41,001 nt of DNA from Cardiobacteriaceae bacterium (GCA_030525785.1 JAUNEA010000012.1:1-41001), one strand, 5' to 3'. Positions 8,365 through 16,553 are shown, counted from the first letter of the stretch. The notes: generated by a model not told the origin, from the sequence alone. Made by a program: numbers and translations.

Positions 8365-9168
8365 ATGGAACTCTCAAGTTTGCAGATTTTATTGGTCTTT
8401 TTGGTCGGCTGCTTGGCTGGCGCTGGCTCCGTATTAGATGAATTTCAAACCCATCGCCCACTCATTGCTTGCACCCTCACAGGCTTGGTATTGGGCGATT
8501 TGAAAACAGGCATCATTGTGGGCGGCACGCTGGAATTGATGGCGCTTGGCTGGATGAATATCGGCGCGGCGATGGCTCCTGATGCCGCGCTGGCTTCTAT
8601 CATTTCTACCGTGCTGGTGATTGGTGGTAAACAAGAAATCACCACAGGCATCGCGCTTGCCATTCCGCTGGCTGCTGCTGGACAAGTACTAACCATTGTG
8701 GTGCGTACCTTTGCGGTTGGCTTCCAGCAAGCAGCGGATAAATCCATCAAAGATGGCGACCTCAACCGTATCACATGGCTACACCTAAGCGCTTTAGGTA
8801 TGCAAGCCATGCGTGTCGCGATTCCTGTTGCTATTGTGGCAGCAACCGTTGGCACAGATACGGTCAGCCAATGGCTAAAAGCCATTCCTGATTGGGTAAC
8901 AGGTGGCTTGAAAGTTGCAGGTGGCATGATTGTGGTGGTGGGCTATGCGATGGTGATTAACATGATGCGCGCGCCTCATTTAATGATGTTTTTGTTTTTA
9001 GGCTTTGTGGTCGCAGGGTTTACCCAATTTAACTTGGTGGCTTTGGGCATTTTGGGGGCAGCGATGGCGTATTTTTATATCCAATTACACCCCAAATACC
9101 ATCAAAGCGCTTTGCAACCAGCAACCAAAGATACAGCCCCTAATCTTTTAGACAACCAACTGGATTAA
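8365..9168 (+). CDS. manY: PTS mannose-family EIIC membrane component
   Basis: Integral inner-membrane channel subunit of the mannose-class permease, 267 residues as expected for ManY. Several hydrophobic segments are visible. Family blocks include GCLAGAGSVLDEFQTHRPLIACTL near the N-terminus, GTLELMALGWMNIGAAMAPDAAL (about 53-75), and the polar loop QAADKSIKDGD. It lies between EIIAB and EIID with short gaps (9 and 12 nt) and AGGAG-type ribosome sites, so it is one transcriptional unit. The C-terminal tail is hydrophilic and carries a QSAL encoded by the palindrome at 9105. GC-rich codon stretches contrast mildly with flanking genes. Confidence 0.95.
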   Translation: MELSSLQILLVFLVGCLAGAGSVLDEFQTHRPLIACTLTGLVLGDLKTGIIVGGTLELMALGWMNIGAAMAPDAALASIISTVLVIGGKQEITTGIALAIPLAAAGQVLTIVVRTFAVGFQQAADKSIKDGDLNRITWLHLSALGMQAMRVAIPVAIVAATVGTDTVSQWLKAIPDWVTGGLKVAGGMIVVVGYAMVINMMRAPHLMMFLFLGFVVAGFTQFNLVALGILGAAMAYFYIQLHPKYHQSALQPATKDTAPNLLDNQLD

Positions 9169-9180
9169 AAGGAGATTATC

Positions 9181-10038
9181 ATGGAAAACCTCGCTCAAAC
9201 CCCAAACCCATCTTCCAAAATCCGCCTCACACCACAAGATTTGAACGCCTGCTTTGTGCGTTCCAATTTCTTACAAGGTTCATGGAACTTCGAACGCATG
9301 CAAGCTCTAGGTTATGCTTTTGGCATGGTGCCAGCCATCAAGCGTTTGTATCCTGAAGGCTCTGAAGAACGCAAACAAGCCATCAAACGCCATTTAGAGT
9401 TTTACAATACCCAACCTTTCATGACCGCTCCTATCTTAGGGGTGACGCTTGCCATGGAAGAAGAACGCGCCAATGGTGCGCCCATTGATGATGGTGCTAT
9501 TAATGGTGTGAAAATTGGTTTAATGGGGCCTTTGGCTGGCGTGGGCGATCCTATCTTTTGGGGAACGGCTCGCCCTGTGCTGGCTGGTATTGGTGCTGGC
9601 TTGGCGCAACAAGGCATGTTGCTGGGGCCAATTTTGTTCTTTGTCTTATTCAACGCTATTCGCCTCTTTTTCCGCTACTGGGGCATTCAGTATGGTTACA
9701 AAAAAGGCTTGGAAATTGTCTCGGATATGGGCGGTGGGGTGTTGAAAAAAATCACCGAAGCTTCCGCTATTTTGGGCTTATTCATCATGGGGGCTTTGGT
9801 CAACAAATGGACAAGCATCAACATTCCTTTTGTGCTCTCTGAATTTGAAAACCAGCTAGGCGAGAAACAAATTACCACCGTACAAAGCACGCTGGATAGC
9901 CTATTGCCAGGTTTGCCTGCTTTAGGCTTGACGTTTTTATGTATGTGGCTACTGCGCAAAGGCGTTAGCCCATTGATGTTAATCTTAGGGATTTTTGCGC
10001 TCGGCATTATTGGCTATGTGCTAGGTATTTTGGCGTAA
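9181..10038 (+). CDS. manZ: PTS mannose-family EIID membrane component
   Basis: Second membrane subunit of the mannose-class PTS, 285 residues, the usual ManZ length. It begins with the hydrophilic N-terminal region typical of EIID (RLTPQDLNACFVRSNFLQGS, NFERMQALGYAFGMVPAIKRLYP), then FYNTQPFMTAPILG and a glycine-rich GLMGPLAGVGDPIFWGTARP segment, ending in hydrophobic helices. It is directly followed by a palindrome-pair terminator at 10045-10078. The open reading frame itself contains no AAGCGCTT core. Confidence 0.95.
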   Translation: MENLAQTPNPSSKIRLTPQDLNACFVRSNFLQGSWNFERMQALGYAFGMVPAIKRLYPEGSEERKQAIKRHLEFYNTQPFMTAPILGVTLAMEEERANGAPIDDGAINGVKIGLMGPLAGVGDPIFWGTARPVLAGIGAGLAQQGMLLGPILFFVLFNAIRLFFRYWGIQYGYKKGLEIVSDMGGGVLKKITEASAILGLFIMGALVNKWTSINIPFVLSEFENQLGEKQITTVQSTLDSLLPGLPALGLTFLCMWLLRKGVSPLMLILGIFALGIIGYVLGILA

Positions 10039-10044
10039 CATGGC

Positions 10045-10078
10045 AAAGCGCTTTGGTTCCTACCAAAGCGCTTTTTTT
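10045..10078 (+). terminator. Intrinsic terminator formed by two inverted palindrome copies
   Basis: AAAGCGCTTTGGT (10045-10057) pairs with ACCAAAGCGCTTT (10062-10074) in a 13-bp stem with the 4-nt loop TCCT, followed by a run of seven T. It sits 6 nt after the EIID stop and only 12 nt before the next start codon (10091). It therefore probably reduces, rather than abolishes, expression of yobD. Confidence 0.85.
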
Positions 10079-10090
10079 GATGGAGGATAG

Positions 10091-10576
10091 ATGACAACAG
10101 GGATTTTGTGGATATTGGTCATGCTAAGCCTAAGCTTGATGATTTATGGCTACCATAGCCTACCCAAGCGCTTTGAAAGCCATGAATTACGAGGCATTGT
10201 GTTTTTAAAGCGAACGCGCTTGATGGATTGCCTTTTGGTGATTTTGGTGTTGGGTTCGGCTTTGATGTATGAAATACAAACAGGGAAGAATCTTGCTAAC
10301 CAAAGCGCTTTGGTGGTTTTAATCGCTCTGTTTTACTTTCAAGGCATGCGTTATTCGCGATGGCTGATTTATCGCGATGGTTTTTTGGTTTTTGGAAAAT
10401 TCTATGGGTTTGAACAGCTGGAGGCGATGATGTTGGCAGAAAACGGCGTGTTGCAAATCAATCTTAACGATGGCAAACGCCTACAATTGCCCGTTCTCCA
10501 TATGGGCGAACTAGAAAAAGCGCTTTGGCTGCTTTCTGATGGTCAAGCTGGAAAATTACCCACGCTGGATACTTAA
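10091..10576 (+). CDS. yobD: YobD-like UPF0266 (DUF986) membrane protein
   Basis: Small inner-membrane protein of unknown function. It has three hydrophobic segments (about residues 5-22, 48-63, 73-90) and a soluble C-terminal domain. Similarity to E. coli YobD is recognisable in the order and spacing of segments: the RTRLMDCLLVILVLG segment, the YRDGFLVFGKFYGFEQLEAM block, LAENGVLQINLNDGKRL and the ending MGELEKALWLL. E. coli yobD also lies directly downstream of manXYZ, which supports the call. GGAGG precedes the ATG. The gene follows a strong hairpin terminator with no room for its own promoter, so it is likely expressed by read-through. Its stop overlaps the convergent smr stop by 3 nt. 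Confidence 0.8.
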   Translation: MTTGILWILVMLSLSLMIYGYHSLPKRFESHELRGIVFLKRTRLMDCLLVILVLGSALMYEIQTGKNLANQSALVVLIALFYFQGMRYSRWLIYRDGFLVFGKFYGFEQLEAMMLAENGVLQINLNDGKRLQLPVLHMGELEKALWLLSDGQAGKLPTLDT

Positions 10577-11085
10577 TATTTGGCATGCACCTCTATCAAC
10601 ACCGATCCACTATCTTTATCAAAATCTTGCTTGATGGCAAAGGCTGCAATAGCAGGGTGGCGTTTGAGTAATGATAATACTGCACTGCGCAACGGCGCCT
10701 TCACTTCATAACGCGCACTCCTACGCCCCTTACCATGCACAATCAACCAACACTGCCGCCGATAATTCTCCCGATGATGCAAAGCATCTTGCAAAACCCG
10801 TATTCCCTCGTCTACATAATACCCATGCAAATCAATGCAACGACTAATCCTCACTCTTCCCTCGCAAAGCGCTTTGAACGCCTCCTCTGAAATGCCATCT
10901 AAATTAACAGCAACCTCTTCAAAGTCTTCATATCTCTCGTGCTGGGCTTCGATTAAGCGACGGTTTGGCGTTTTGATGCTTCGCCCAAATCCCTGCACAA
11001 GGTCTTTTCCTCTCAACGGCTTAACCTCACCGCCCGATTGCTTCATCAATTGTAAAAACTCCGATGAGCTAAAATCTTCACTCAT
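10573..11085 (-). CDS. Smr domain endonuclease (SmrA/SmrB-like)
   Basis: A 170-residue protein with a C-terminal Smr domain: the RCIDLHGYYVDEG motif (about 93-105) and the catalytic-loop motif WLIVHGKGRRS (about 124-134). Smr proteins are nucleases; in E. coli SmrB cleaves mRNA at collided ribosomes. The N-terminal 80 residues are hydrophilic, like the DUF-type extension of SmrA/SmrB. I choose the ATG at 11085 since a run of G (11091-11096 on this strand) is 5 nt upstream; a GTG one codon earlier is possible. It is divergent from dapB with 83 nt between starts, and converges on yobD with overlapping stops. Which Smr paralogue it is remains unresolved. Confidence 0.85.
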   Translation of the reverse strand: MSEDFSSSEFLQLMKQSGGEVKPLRGKDLVQGFGRSIKTPNRRLIEAQHERYEDFEEVAVNLDGISEEAFKALCEGRVRISRCIDLHGYYVDEGIRVLQDALHHRENYRRQCWLIVHGKGRRSARYEVKAPLRSAVLSLLKRHPAIAAFAIKQDFDKDSGSVLIEVHAKY

Positions 11086-11168
11086 CACTGCCCCCCTGTT
11101 AAACTATATTCATCTTTCCCACCCAAAGACTTGGGTCATTATCAGAGGCATATTTTAAGGAGTTTCCC

Positions 11169-11960
11169 ATGAAAATTGGCATTCACGGCATCAACGGCAA
11201 AATGGGTCAAGCCATTGCGCTTGAAATTTTGAATCAACCGCAATTCACACTTGCCGCCGCCTCCGTTCGCAATGGTCATGAATGGGCGGATAAGCGCCTT
11301 GACGAGGTATCTGCATTAAACTCTTCTGTTCGCTTAACCACCAGCCTTGAACAATTGTGCGCCAGCGTTGATGTAGTCATTGATTTCACACGCCCTGATG
11401 CTACCCAAACCCTATTGCCTATTTGCCGCAAACTCAAAAAGCCCATGATGATTGGCACCACAGGCTTTAGCCAAGAAACTTTGGGCTGGATTGAAAAAGC
11501 TGGGCAGGATATTCCCATTGTTTTGGCTGCCAATACCAGCTTAGGCGTAACGATTTTGATTGAAGTCAGCCGACAAGTTGCCGCGCATTTGGGGCAAGAG
11601 TGGAATATTGATATTTTCGAAGCCCACCACAAAAACAAAATTGATGCCCCATCAGGCACAGCCTTACGCATTGGGCAAGCCATTGCCTCCGCACAAAACA
11701 GCGATTTCGAAAGCCGCAAACGTTACCCTTATACCAACAAACGCAAAGATGGGGAGATTGGGTTTTCTGTGGTTCGCGCTGGGCAAATTGTGGGCGACCA
11801 CAGTGTCTTTTTTACCAATGATTTTGAACAATTAGAATTCACCCACCGCGCTCAAGACCGCCGTATCTTTGCACAAGGCGCTTTAACTGCCGCACGCTGG
11901 GTTGCCGATAAAGAGGCTGGTATTTACAACATGGCGCAAGTGTTGGGCATCAATCCTTAA
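11169..11960 (+). CDS. dapB: 4-hydroxy-tetrahydrodipicolinate reductase
   Basis: NAD(P)H-dependent reductase of the lysine/diaminopimelate pathway, supplying meso-DAP for peptidoglycan. The 263 residues begin with the nucleotide-binding MKIGIHGINGKMGQAI. They contain the IDFTRPDATQ and MIGTTGFS blocks, the LAANTSLGV segment and the family signature EAHHKNKIDAPSGTAL (about 155-170), and end AGIYNMAQVLG. The start is supported by AAGGAG (11157-11162). A 16-bp perfect palindrome of the host repeat family (11967-11982) follows the stop. Confidence 0.97.
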   Translation: MKIGIHGINGKMGQAIALEILNQPQFTLAAASVRNGHEWADKRLDEVSALNSSVRLTTSLEQLCASVDVVIDFTRPDATQTLLPICRKLKKPMMIGTTGFSQETLGWIEKAGQDIPIVLAANTSLGVTILIEVSRQVAAHLGQEWNIDIFEAHHKNKIDAPSGTALRIGQAIASAQNSDFESRKRYPYTNKRKDGEIGFSVVRAGQIVGDHSVFFTNDFEQLEFTHRAQDRRIFAQGALTAARWVADKEAGIYNMAQVLGINP

Positions 11961-12016
11961 CCAACCGACAAAGCGCTTTGTCTTCAAACACTTTAACCCT
12001 AACAAGAGGAAACAAC

Positions 12017-12319
12017 ATGAAATGGATTAACTTACTACTCGCGCTGGCATTGGGCGTTCTCTTCGCTGTTTTAGCGATTTTCAACGACCATATGGTTCAG
12101 GTGGATTATTTACTGGGGAAAGGTGAAGTCGCGCTGGTGATGGTCTTGTTGGGGGGGTTTTTATCAGGCGCATTGCTAACCTTGCTCATTTTTGGTGTGA
12201 AGGCCACTTATTGGAAAAGTCGCGCTATGGCATTGCATCATCAATTAAGCCGTGAGCACCGCGATGCCGATTATGCCGAAATTGAAGCCCAGTTCCGAGC
12301 CGATCATCAAAGCGCTTAA
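12017..12319 (+). CDS. lapA: LapA family (DUF1049) inner-membrane protein
   Basis: Partner of LapB in controlling lipopolysaccharide synthesis through LpxC turnover. The product is 100 residues with two transmembrane helices (about 2-22 and 40-65), a short VQVDYLLGKGEV periplasmic link, then a basic, coiled C-terminal tail. This matches the E. coli LapA (YciS) layout. The start is ATG 12017 with AGAGGA 6 nt upstream; codons further upstream read into the repeat and are not coding-like. It is 15 nt from lapB, giving the conserved lapA-lapB pair. The final codons QSA come from a palindrome at the gene end. Confidence 0.9.
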   Translation: MKWINLLLALALGVLFAVLAIFNDHMVQVDYLLGKGEVALVMVLLGGFLSGALLTLLIFGVKATYWKSRAMALHHQLSREHRDADYAEIEAQFRADHQSA

Positions 12320-12334
12320 GGCTCACTCCCCATT

Positions 12335-13486
12335 ATGCTCAGCCTGCTGATTATCCTTATCCCACTGGCTGCTTGGTCTGGCTTTTGGCTGGCGTTACGC
12401 CACGAAAGCCGACAAGCTCGCCAACATGCCTTACGCAACACCTACCTTGAAGGACTCAATGCGCTTTTGCATGACCAAACCGATGTTGCGCTAGAGAGCT
12501 TTATCCATCTCAGCAGCCTTGACCAACAAACCCTTGACACCCAATTAACCCTCGCCGCCTTATTCCGAAAACGTGGCGAGCTTGACCGCGCCCTACATTT
12601 GCATCAGCAGCTTCTGGAATATCCTCTATCCACAGAACAACGCCATGCCATCGAAATGGAGTTGGCGCTGGATTACACCCAAGCTGGCATGTATCGCGAA
12701 GCTTTGTCTTTGTACGAAGCGCATTGGCAAACCCAAACCAACCCCACCCAAAAACGAAAACTCGCCCATGCCCTCTTAAAGCTTTATGAGCGTTTGGGCT
12801 ATTTCCAAGCGGCTATTACTCTGTTGCAATCGCTCCCTTCCCCAGCTCTATCCGAAGATAACGAACATCTCGCCCATTACCATTCAGAGTTGGCGCAACT
12901 TGCTCTCAAATCTCAAGATATTCCTCTGGCACGCGCTCATCTACAAAGCGCTTTGAATGCTGACCCTCAGCATATTCGCGCCCATTGGTTACGCGCAGAA
13001 CTCGCCCTACAAACCCAGCAACCTATCAATGCTATTCACGATTTGCACCATATTGCCGACAATGCGCCCTCCTTTCTACCCGAGCTATTGCCTCTTTTAG
13101 AACGCGCTTATCACGATTTAGGACAACGCGTGGCGTATGAAACATGGCTCTTGGAGCAAGAAGCCCGTTACCCCAATCCTCGCTTAACGCTTGCCACAGT
13201 CGCCTCCTTAAAGCCCACACAACCCCAACTTGCCAAAGCGCTTTTGGAAAAACGATTGAGTGAACAAAAAAGCCCCCTGTTACTCTCAACCTACTGGCAA
13301 GAAACCACCACCGATGAGCTATCTCAATCGCTCATCAAACCCCTACAACCCAGAACAGTTTACCAATGCCAACATTGTGGCTTTCGCCAGCAAGCTTTGC
13401 GTTGGTTTTGCCCCTCATGCCACTGTTGGCATGGCTATCAGCCCTTGCTTATTTTGCATCAAGAATCTAAGCACCCCCGCAGCTAA
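12335..13486 (+). CDS. lapB: LapB (YciM) lipopolysaccharide assembly TPR protein
   Basis: Membrane-anchored tetratricopeptide adaptor that works with FtsH and LapA to degrade LpxC. The 383-residue protein has an N-terminal transmembrane anchor (MLSLLIILIPLAAWSGFWLAL), about nine TPR-like helical repeats (for example FRKRGELDRALHLHQQLL), and a C-terminal rubredoxin-like zinc site with two CxxC motifs (CQHCGF, CPSC at about 345-363). Length and C-terminal knuckle closely match E. coli LapB (389 aa). The ribosome site is weak, consistent with coupling to lapA. Confidence 0.95.
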   Translation: MLSLLIILIPLAAWSGFWLALRHESRQARQHALRNTYLEGLNALLHDQTDVALESFIHLSSLDQQTLDTQLTLAALFRKRGELDRALHLHQQLLEYPLSTEQRHAIEMELALDYTQAGMYREALSLYEAHWQTQTNPTQKRKLAHALLKLYERLGYFQAAITLLQSLPSPALSEDNEHLAHYHSELAQLALKSQDIPLARAHLQSALNADPQHIRAHWLRAELALQTQQPINAIHDLHHIADNAPSFLPELLPLLERAYHDLGQRVAYETWLLEQEARYPNPRLTLATVASLKPTQPQLAKALLEKRLSEQKSPLLLSTYWQETTTDELSQSLIKPLQPRTVYQCQHCGFRQQALRWFCPSCHCWHGYQPLLILHQESKHPRS

Positions 13487-13628
13487 AGCGCTTTATGGGA
13501 AGGTTGGCATTATTTAAGAAATATAGGGTAGCTATGATGCTTTTGATCGCTAAACTATCCCTACATCACTCGACCCACTGGAGCTTTGGGTAAATGGTTT
13601 TGGAGCTTTTTTATTTTTGGAGTTTGTT

Positions 13629-14339
13629 ATGTCGCATCTTACTCATTGTCCACTCATCATTGCACTTGACCACCACGACCCCCAAGAGGCGCTCCAGTTG
13701 GCAAAACAATTAAACCCCAAGCAATGCCAACTAAAAATTGGCAAACATCTGTTTACTCGCGCAGGACATCAGCTGATAAGCGCTTTGCATCAGCTGAACT
13801 TCCGTTTGTTCTTGGATTTGAAATTTCACGATATTCCCAACACCGTTGCCACAGCCGTTCATGCAGCCGCAGAATTGGGAGTCTTTATGGTGAATGTGCA
13901 TGCCAGTGGGGGCGTGAAAATGATGCAAGCAGCGAAACAAGCTCTTGCAGGCTTTGAGCATCCGCCACTTCTGATTGGAGTCACTGTACTGACCAGCCAA
14001 AATGACGAAGATTTGAAAGAACAAGGTATTGTGCGAACCGTTGCCGAGCAAGTATTGCATTTAAGCGCTTTGGCAAACCGCGCTGGCTTAGATGGCGTGG
14101 TATGCTCTGCTCAAGAAGTTCGCTCTATCAAAGCGCTTTGTGGACAGCAGTTTATGACCGTCACTCCAGGCATTCGCCCTCTTTGGGCATCATCTGATGA
14201 CCAAAAGCGCATTGTCACTCCCAAACAAGCCCTGCAAGATGGTGCAGATTATTTGGTGGTGGGTCGCCCCATCACAGCTGCTGATAATCCGCTACAAGCC
14301 CTCGAACGCTTGTCTCAAGAAATCTCATTGCCGTTATAA
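13629..14339 (+). CDS. pyrF: Orotidine-5'-phosphate decarboxylase
   Basis: Last step of UMP synthesis. The 236-residue TIM-barrel contains LIIALD near the start, the catalytic DLKFHDIPNTV motif (about 58-69), GVTVLTS, and GIRPLWASSDDQKRIVTPKQAL plus the phosphate-binding DYLVVGRPITAA. GGAG (13619-13622) is spaced for ATG 13629; the frame extends four codons upstream but that start lacks a ribosome site. In E. coli pyrF also lies just downstream of lapAB, so the order is conserved. Confidence 0.97.
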   Translation: MSHLTHCPLIIALDHHDPQEALQLAKQLNPKQCQLKIGKHLFTRAGHQLISALHQLNFRLFLDLKFHDIPNTVATAVHAAAELGVFMVNVHASGGVKMMQAAKQALAGFEHPPLLIGVTVLTSQNDEDLKEQGIVRTVAEQVLHLSALANRAGLDGVVCSAQEVRSIKALCGQQFMTVTPGIRPLWASSDDQKRIVTPKQALQDGADYLVVGRPITAADNPLQALERLSQEISLPL

Positions 14340-14354
14340 CTCAAGGAAATCTCT

Positions 14355-15101
14355 ATGCGTGGTTTCAAAGCCATTTACTTATTGCCCAATCTTTTCACTA
14401 CTGCCGCACTGTTTTGTGGTTATTACGCCATCATTTGTAGCTTGAATGGTCTTTTTGGTCGCGCTGCATTGGCGATTTTCATTGCCATGATTTGCGATGG
14501 CTTAGATGGACGCGTGGCACGCTGGACGCATACCGAAAGCGCTTTCGGCGTTCAATACGATTCCTTAGCCGATTTGATCTCTTTTGGTCTTGCGCCAGCG
14601 CTTTTGATGTATCAATGGGTTTTAAAGCTGACTGCCACTTTGCCCAATTATCCTAACCGCTTGGGTTTATTGGTTGCCTTTTTGTATCTAGCTTGCACTG
14701 CCATTCGGCTTGCACGATTCAACACACAAGCCGAAAACGCTGACAAAAGCATCTTTATCGGCTTGCCCAGCCCATCAGCAGCAGCGGTTGTGGCAGGTTA
14801 TTTGTGGCTTGGGGCAAAACATGGCTGGAATCCTGAAGAACAAGTGGGCATGGCATTGGTCTTAACCACTTTGGTCGCCTTTGCCATGATTAGCGATTTG
14901 TATTACTACAGTTTCAAAACCTTCAAGCCCAATACACGCTTACCACGCATGAAAGCGATTTTGCCCGCGCTCATTATTTTCGCCATCATGCTTGACCCAC
15001 CAATTACCCTGTTCACCATCTTCAGCCTGTATGCCTTGCATGCTCCACTGTGGTGGGCGTGGAGAATTTGGCAACGCAAACAAAAGCCCCAGAAGCCATG
15101 A
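14355..15101 (+). CDS. pssA: CDP-diacylglycerol-serine O-phosphatidyltransferase (PssA type II)
   Basis: Makes phosphatidylserine, the precursor of phosphatidylethanolamine, in the inner membrane. The 248-residue product carries the CDP-alcohol phosphotransferase signature, DGLDGRVARW then G and two Asp residues in SAFGVQYDSLADLISFG (about 50-78), and several hydrophobic helices. This multi-helix type differs from the soluble E. coli PssA and resembles the Bacillus/Helicobacter/Pseudomonas class. Its TGA stop overlaps the next gene's ATG (ATGA). Confidence 0.93.
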   Translation: MRGFKAIYLLPNLFTTAALFCGYYAIICSLNGLFGRAALAIFIAMICDGLDGRVARWTHTESAFGVQYDSLADLISFGLAPALLMYQWVLKLTATLPNYPNRLGLLVAFLYLACTAIRLARFNTQAENADKSIFIGLPSPSAAAVVAGYLWLGAKHGWNPEEQVGMALVLTTLVAFAMISDLYYYSFKTFKPNTRLPRMKAILPALIIFAIMLDPPITLFTIFSLYALHAPLWWAWRIWQRKQKPQKP

Positions 15102-15826
15102 GTCTTATCTCTTGGAATCCTGCTCAACAAAGCGCTTTGCAACTCTTAGGCTATAAGCGCTTTGTGCTACGGCGCGAATTATTAGCCCATCAAGAGCAAG
15201 AACATCAACGCCATCATCTGCCCAAAGCTGAGCCTCAGTTATCTCAAAGCGCTTTGAAAGAAAATGCCTTTGTTGCCCATCGTGCCGTCTCTCAAAGCCC
15301 ACCAACACAAGCTCCTAGCCCCCATTTAACACAAGCAGAAAAACCTCCTAGCACATCAAAGCTTGAGGAAAACCAGCCCCAAACACTCGTCGTTACTGCA
15401 GGAACCATCACGCTCAGCCAAGCTTACACGCTGCTCCAAAGCGAGGCGTTAGCATTTGATTGGCTCCTGCCGCCTTTAACGGGCTTTATTGGGCAATTGT
15501 GTTTTTTTCGCCATAAAAGCGAAAGCGCTTTGTTGTTACAAGGTTTAAGGCGAGTTGGACTGCATGAAGAGGCGCAGGAATTGGCAACACTTTTGGAAGC
15601 CTCCTTACCCCACACACTTCCTCCACACACCAAGCCCCCTGAGCTAAACCCATCAAAAACCTTAGTTTTACTGGGGCAAAGCGCTTGGCGTTATCATCAA
15701 GCCCATATCGCAAGCCAAAGTTCAAAGTCTGTACACTATCTCCCTCACCCACATCACGCGCAAAGCGAAGGCTCCGCCAAAAAAGCGCTTTGGATTTCGT
15801 TCAATCAACTTCGAGAATTATTGTGA
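15098..15826 (+). CDS. Possible DNA polymerase III psi (HolD)-like subunit
   Basis: A 242-residue protein I do not recognise with certainty. The N-terminus (SWNPAQQSALQLLGYKRFVL followed by RRELL) resembles the chi-binding N-terminus of HolD (W..QLQQLGITQW.LRR). The C-terminus (LLGQSAWRYHQ, then KKALWISFNQLREL) resembles the HolD ending (GSHCNSWRLG, then ARAALWQQICTYE). Between them is a long Q/P/H-rich low-complexity stretch (about 38-110) absent from E. coli HolD (137 aa). The start ATG overlaps the pssA stop; the stop overlaps the next gene's GTG. Six palindromes lie within it (15130, 15155, 15247, 15523, 15679, 15783), the highest density of any gene here. Alternative: an unrelated lineage-specific protein. 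Confidence 0.45.
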   Translation: MSLISWNPAQQSALQLLGYKRFVLRRELLAHQEQEHQRHHLPKAEPQLSQSALKENAFVAHRAVSQSPPTQAPSPHLTQAEKPPSTSKLEENQPQTLVVTAGTITLSQAYTLLQSEALAFDWLLPPLTGFIGQLCFFRHKSESALLLQGLRRVGLHEEAQELATLLEASLPHTLPPHTKPPELNPSKTLVLLGQSAWRYHQAHIASQSSKSVHYLPHPHHAQSEGSAKKALWISFNQLRELL

Positions 15827-16500
15827 AACATTCTGTTTTAAAATACCTTTTCAGCCTACTAACTCTCCTTTCACTAAGCTCTCAAGCCTTTGCGGCTCGT
15901 GGGCAACAAGCGTGGATTAGCGATCAACAACGTATTCCTGTTTACCAAGACACCAGCACCAATCGCCGCTATCTTGGGCAAGTTAATTCAGGCGATGTCG
16001 TACAAATTCTGGAGCAAAAAGAAGAGTATGCCAAAATACGCGCAGGGGAATTAACGGGCTGGGTTAATCGCCGTTATTTAAGCGATCAGCCCTCTATTCA
16101 CAGCCAATACACTCAACAACAAAAAATCCTGAACGATCTTCAAAAAGAGCATGAAAACCTCAAAGCCGAACATCAAAGCGCTTTGAATCAGCTAAGCCAA
16201 TTACAAAGCGCTTTGAACGGCTTGCAAAATGATGAGCAAAAAGCACGAGACCAATTGGTCGCATTGGAAAAAGTTTCAGGCAATGTTATGGCAATTGATA
16301 GACGCAATCGCGAATTGGAAACCAGCATTGCACAAGTAGAGCAAGAGAATTTGACCTTACGCCACAAAAATACCCGTTTAGAGGAAAGCTTGAAAGAAAA
16401 GCAGATGATGACAGGCGGCTTGTTGGTGATGATGGGGGTGGTGTTGAACTGGTTGTTTGGCAATGTTTTGAATCGCCGAAAATATCGCGATTTTTACTGA
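15823..16500 (+). CDS. SH3-domain envelope protein, YgiM/TIGR04211-like
   Basis: Probable periplasmic protein anchored at its C-terminus. The GTG start at 15823 overlaps the previous stop (GTGA) and gives a 226-residue product that opens with a signal peptide (hydrophobic core FSLLTLLSLSSQAFA). Then come a bacterial SH3 domain (about 28-88; RIPVYQDTSTNRRYLGQVNSGD, ending GWVNRRYL), a long coiled coil (about 95-195), a transmembrane helix (about 199-217) and a short basic tail. This order is that of the YgiM/SH3-and-anchor family. Frame-open sequence upstream of the GTG lies inside the previous gene and is not used. Two palindromes 30 nt apart encode QSAL twice within the coiled coil. Confidence 0.85.
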   Translation: MKHSVLKYLFSLLTLLSLSSQAFAARGQQAWISDQQRIPVYQDTSTNRRYLGQVNSGDVVQILEQKEEYAKIRAGELTGWVNRRYLSDQPSIHSQYTQQQKILNDLQKEHENLKAEHQSALNQLSQLQSALNGLQNDEQKARDQLVALEKVSGNVMAIDRRNRELETSIAQVEQENLTLRHKNTRLEESLKEKQMMTGGLLVMMGVVLNWLFGNVLNRRKYRDFY

Positions 16501-16534
16501 GATGATGAGGCAAAGCGCCCTCCTAAAACTATCA

Positions 16535-16553
16535 AAGCGCTTTGTGCTATACT
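16535..16553 (+). promoter_or_regulatory. Extended -10 promoter of fba, overlapping a palindrome
   Basis: TGCTATACT (16545-16553) is an extended -10 element 39 nt upstream of the fba start. No good -35 is seen, as is usual for this class. The palindrome core at 16535-16542 lies in the spacer region, so a protein binding it could affect transcription. Confidence 0.5.

Noticed and set aside
8445-8927. Minus-strand open frame of 160 codons inside manY
   Set aside because: Antisense to the EIIC gene, whose family motifs are clear; no start signal.
11881-11892. Degenerate palindromes (for example AAGGCGCTTT here, AAAGCGCTC near 5627 and 5855, AAAGCGCC at 16512)
   Set aside because: They lack the full AAGCGCTT core and were not counted, although they may be decayed copies.
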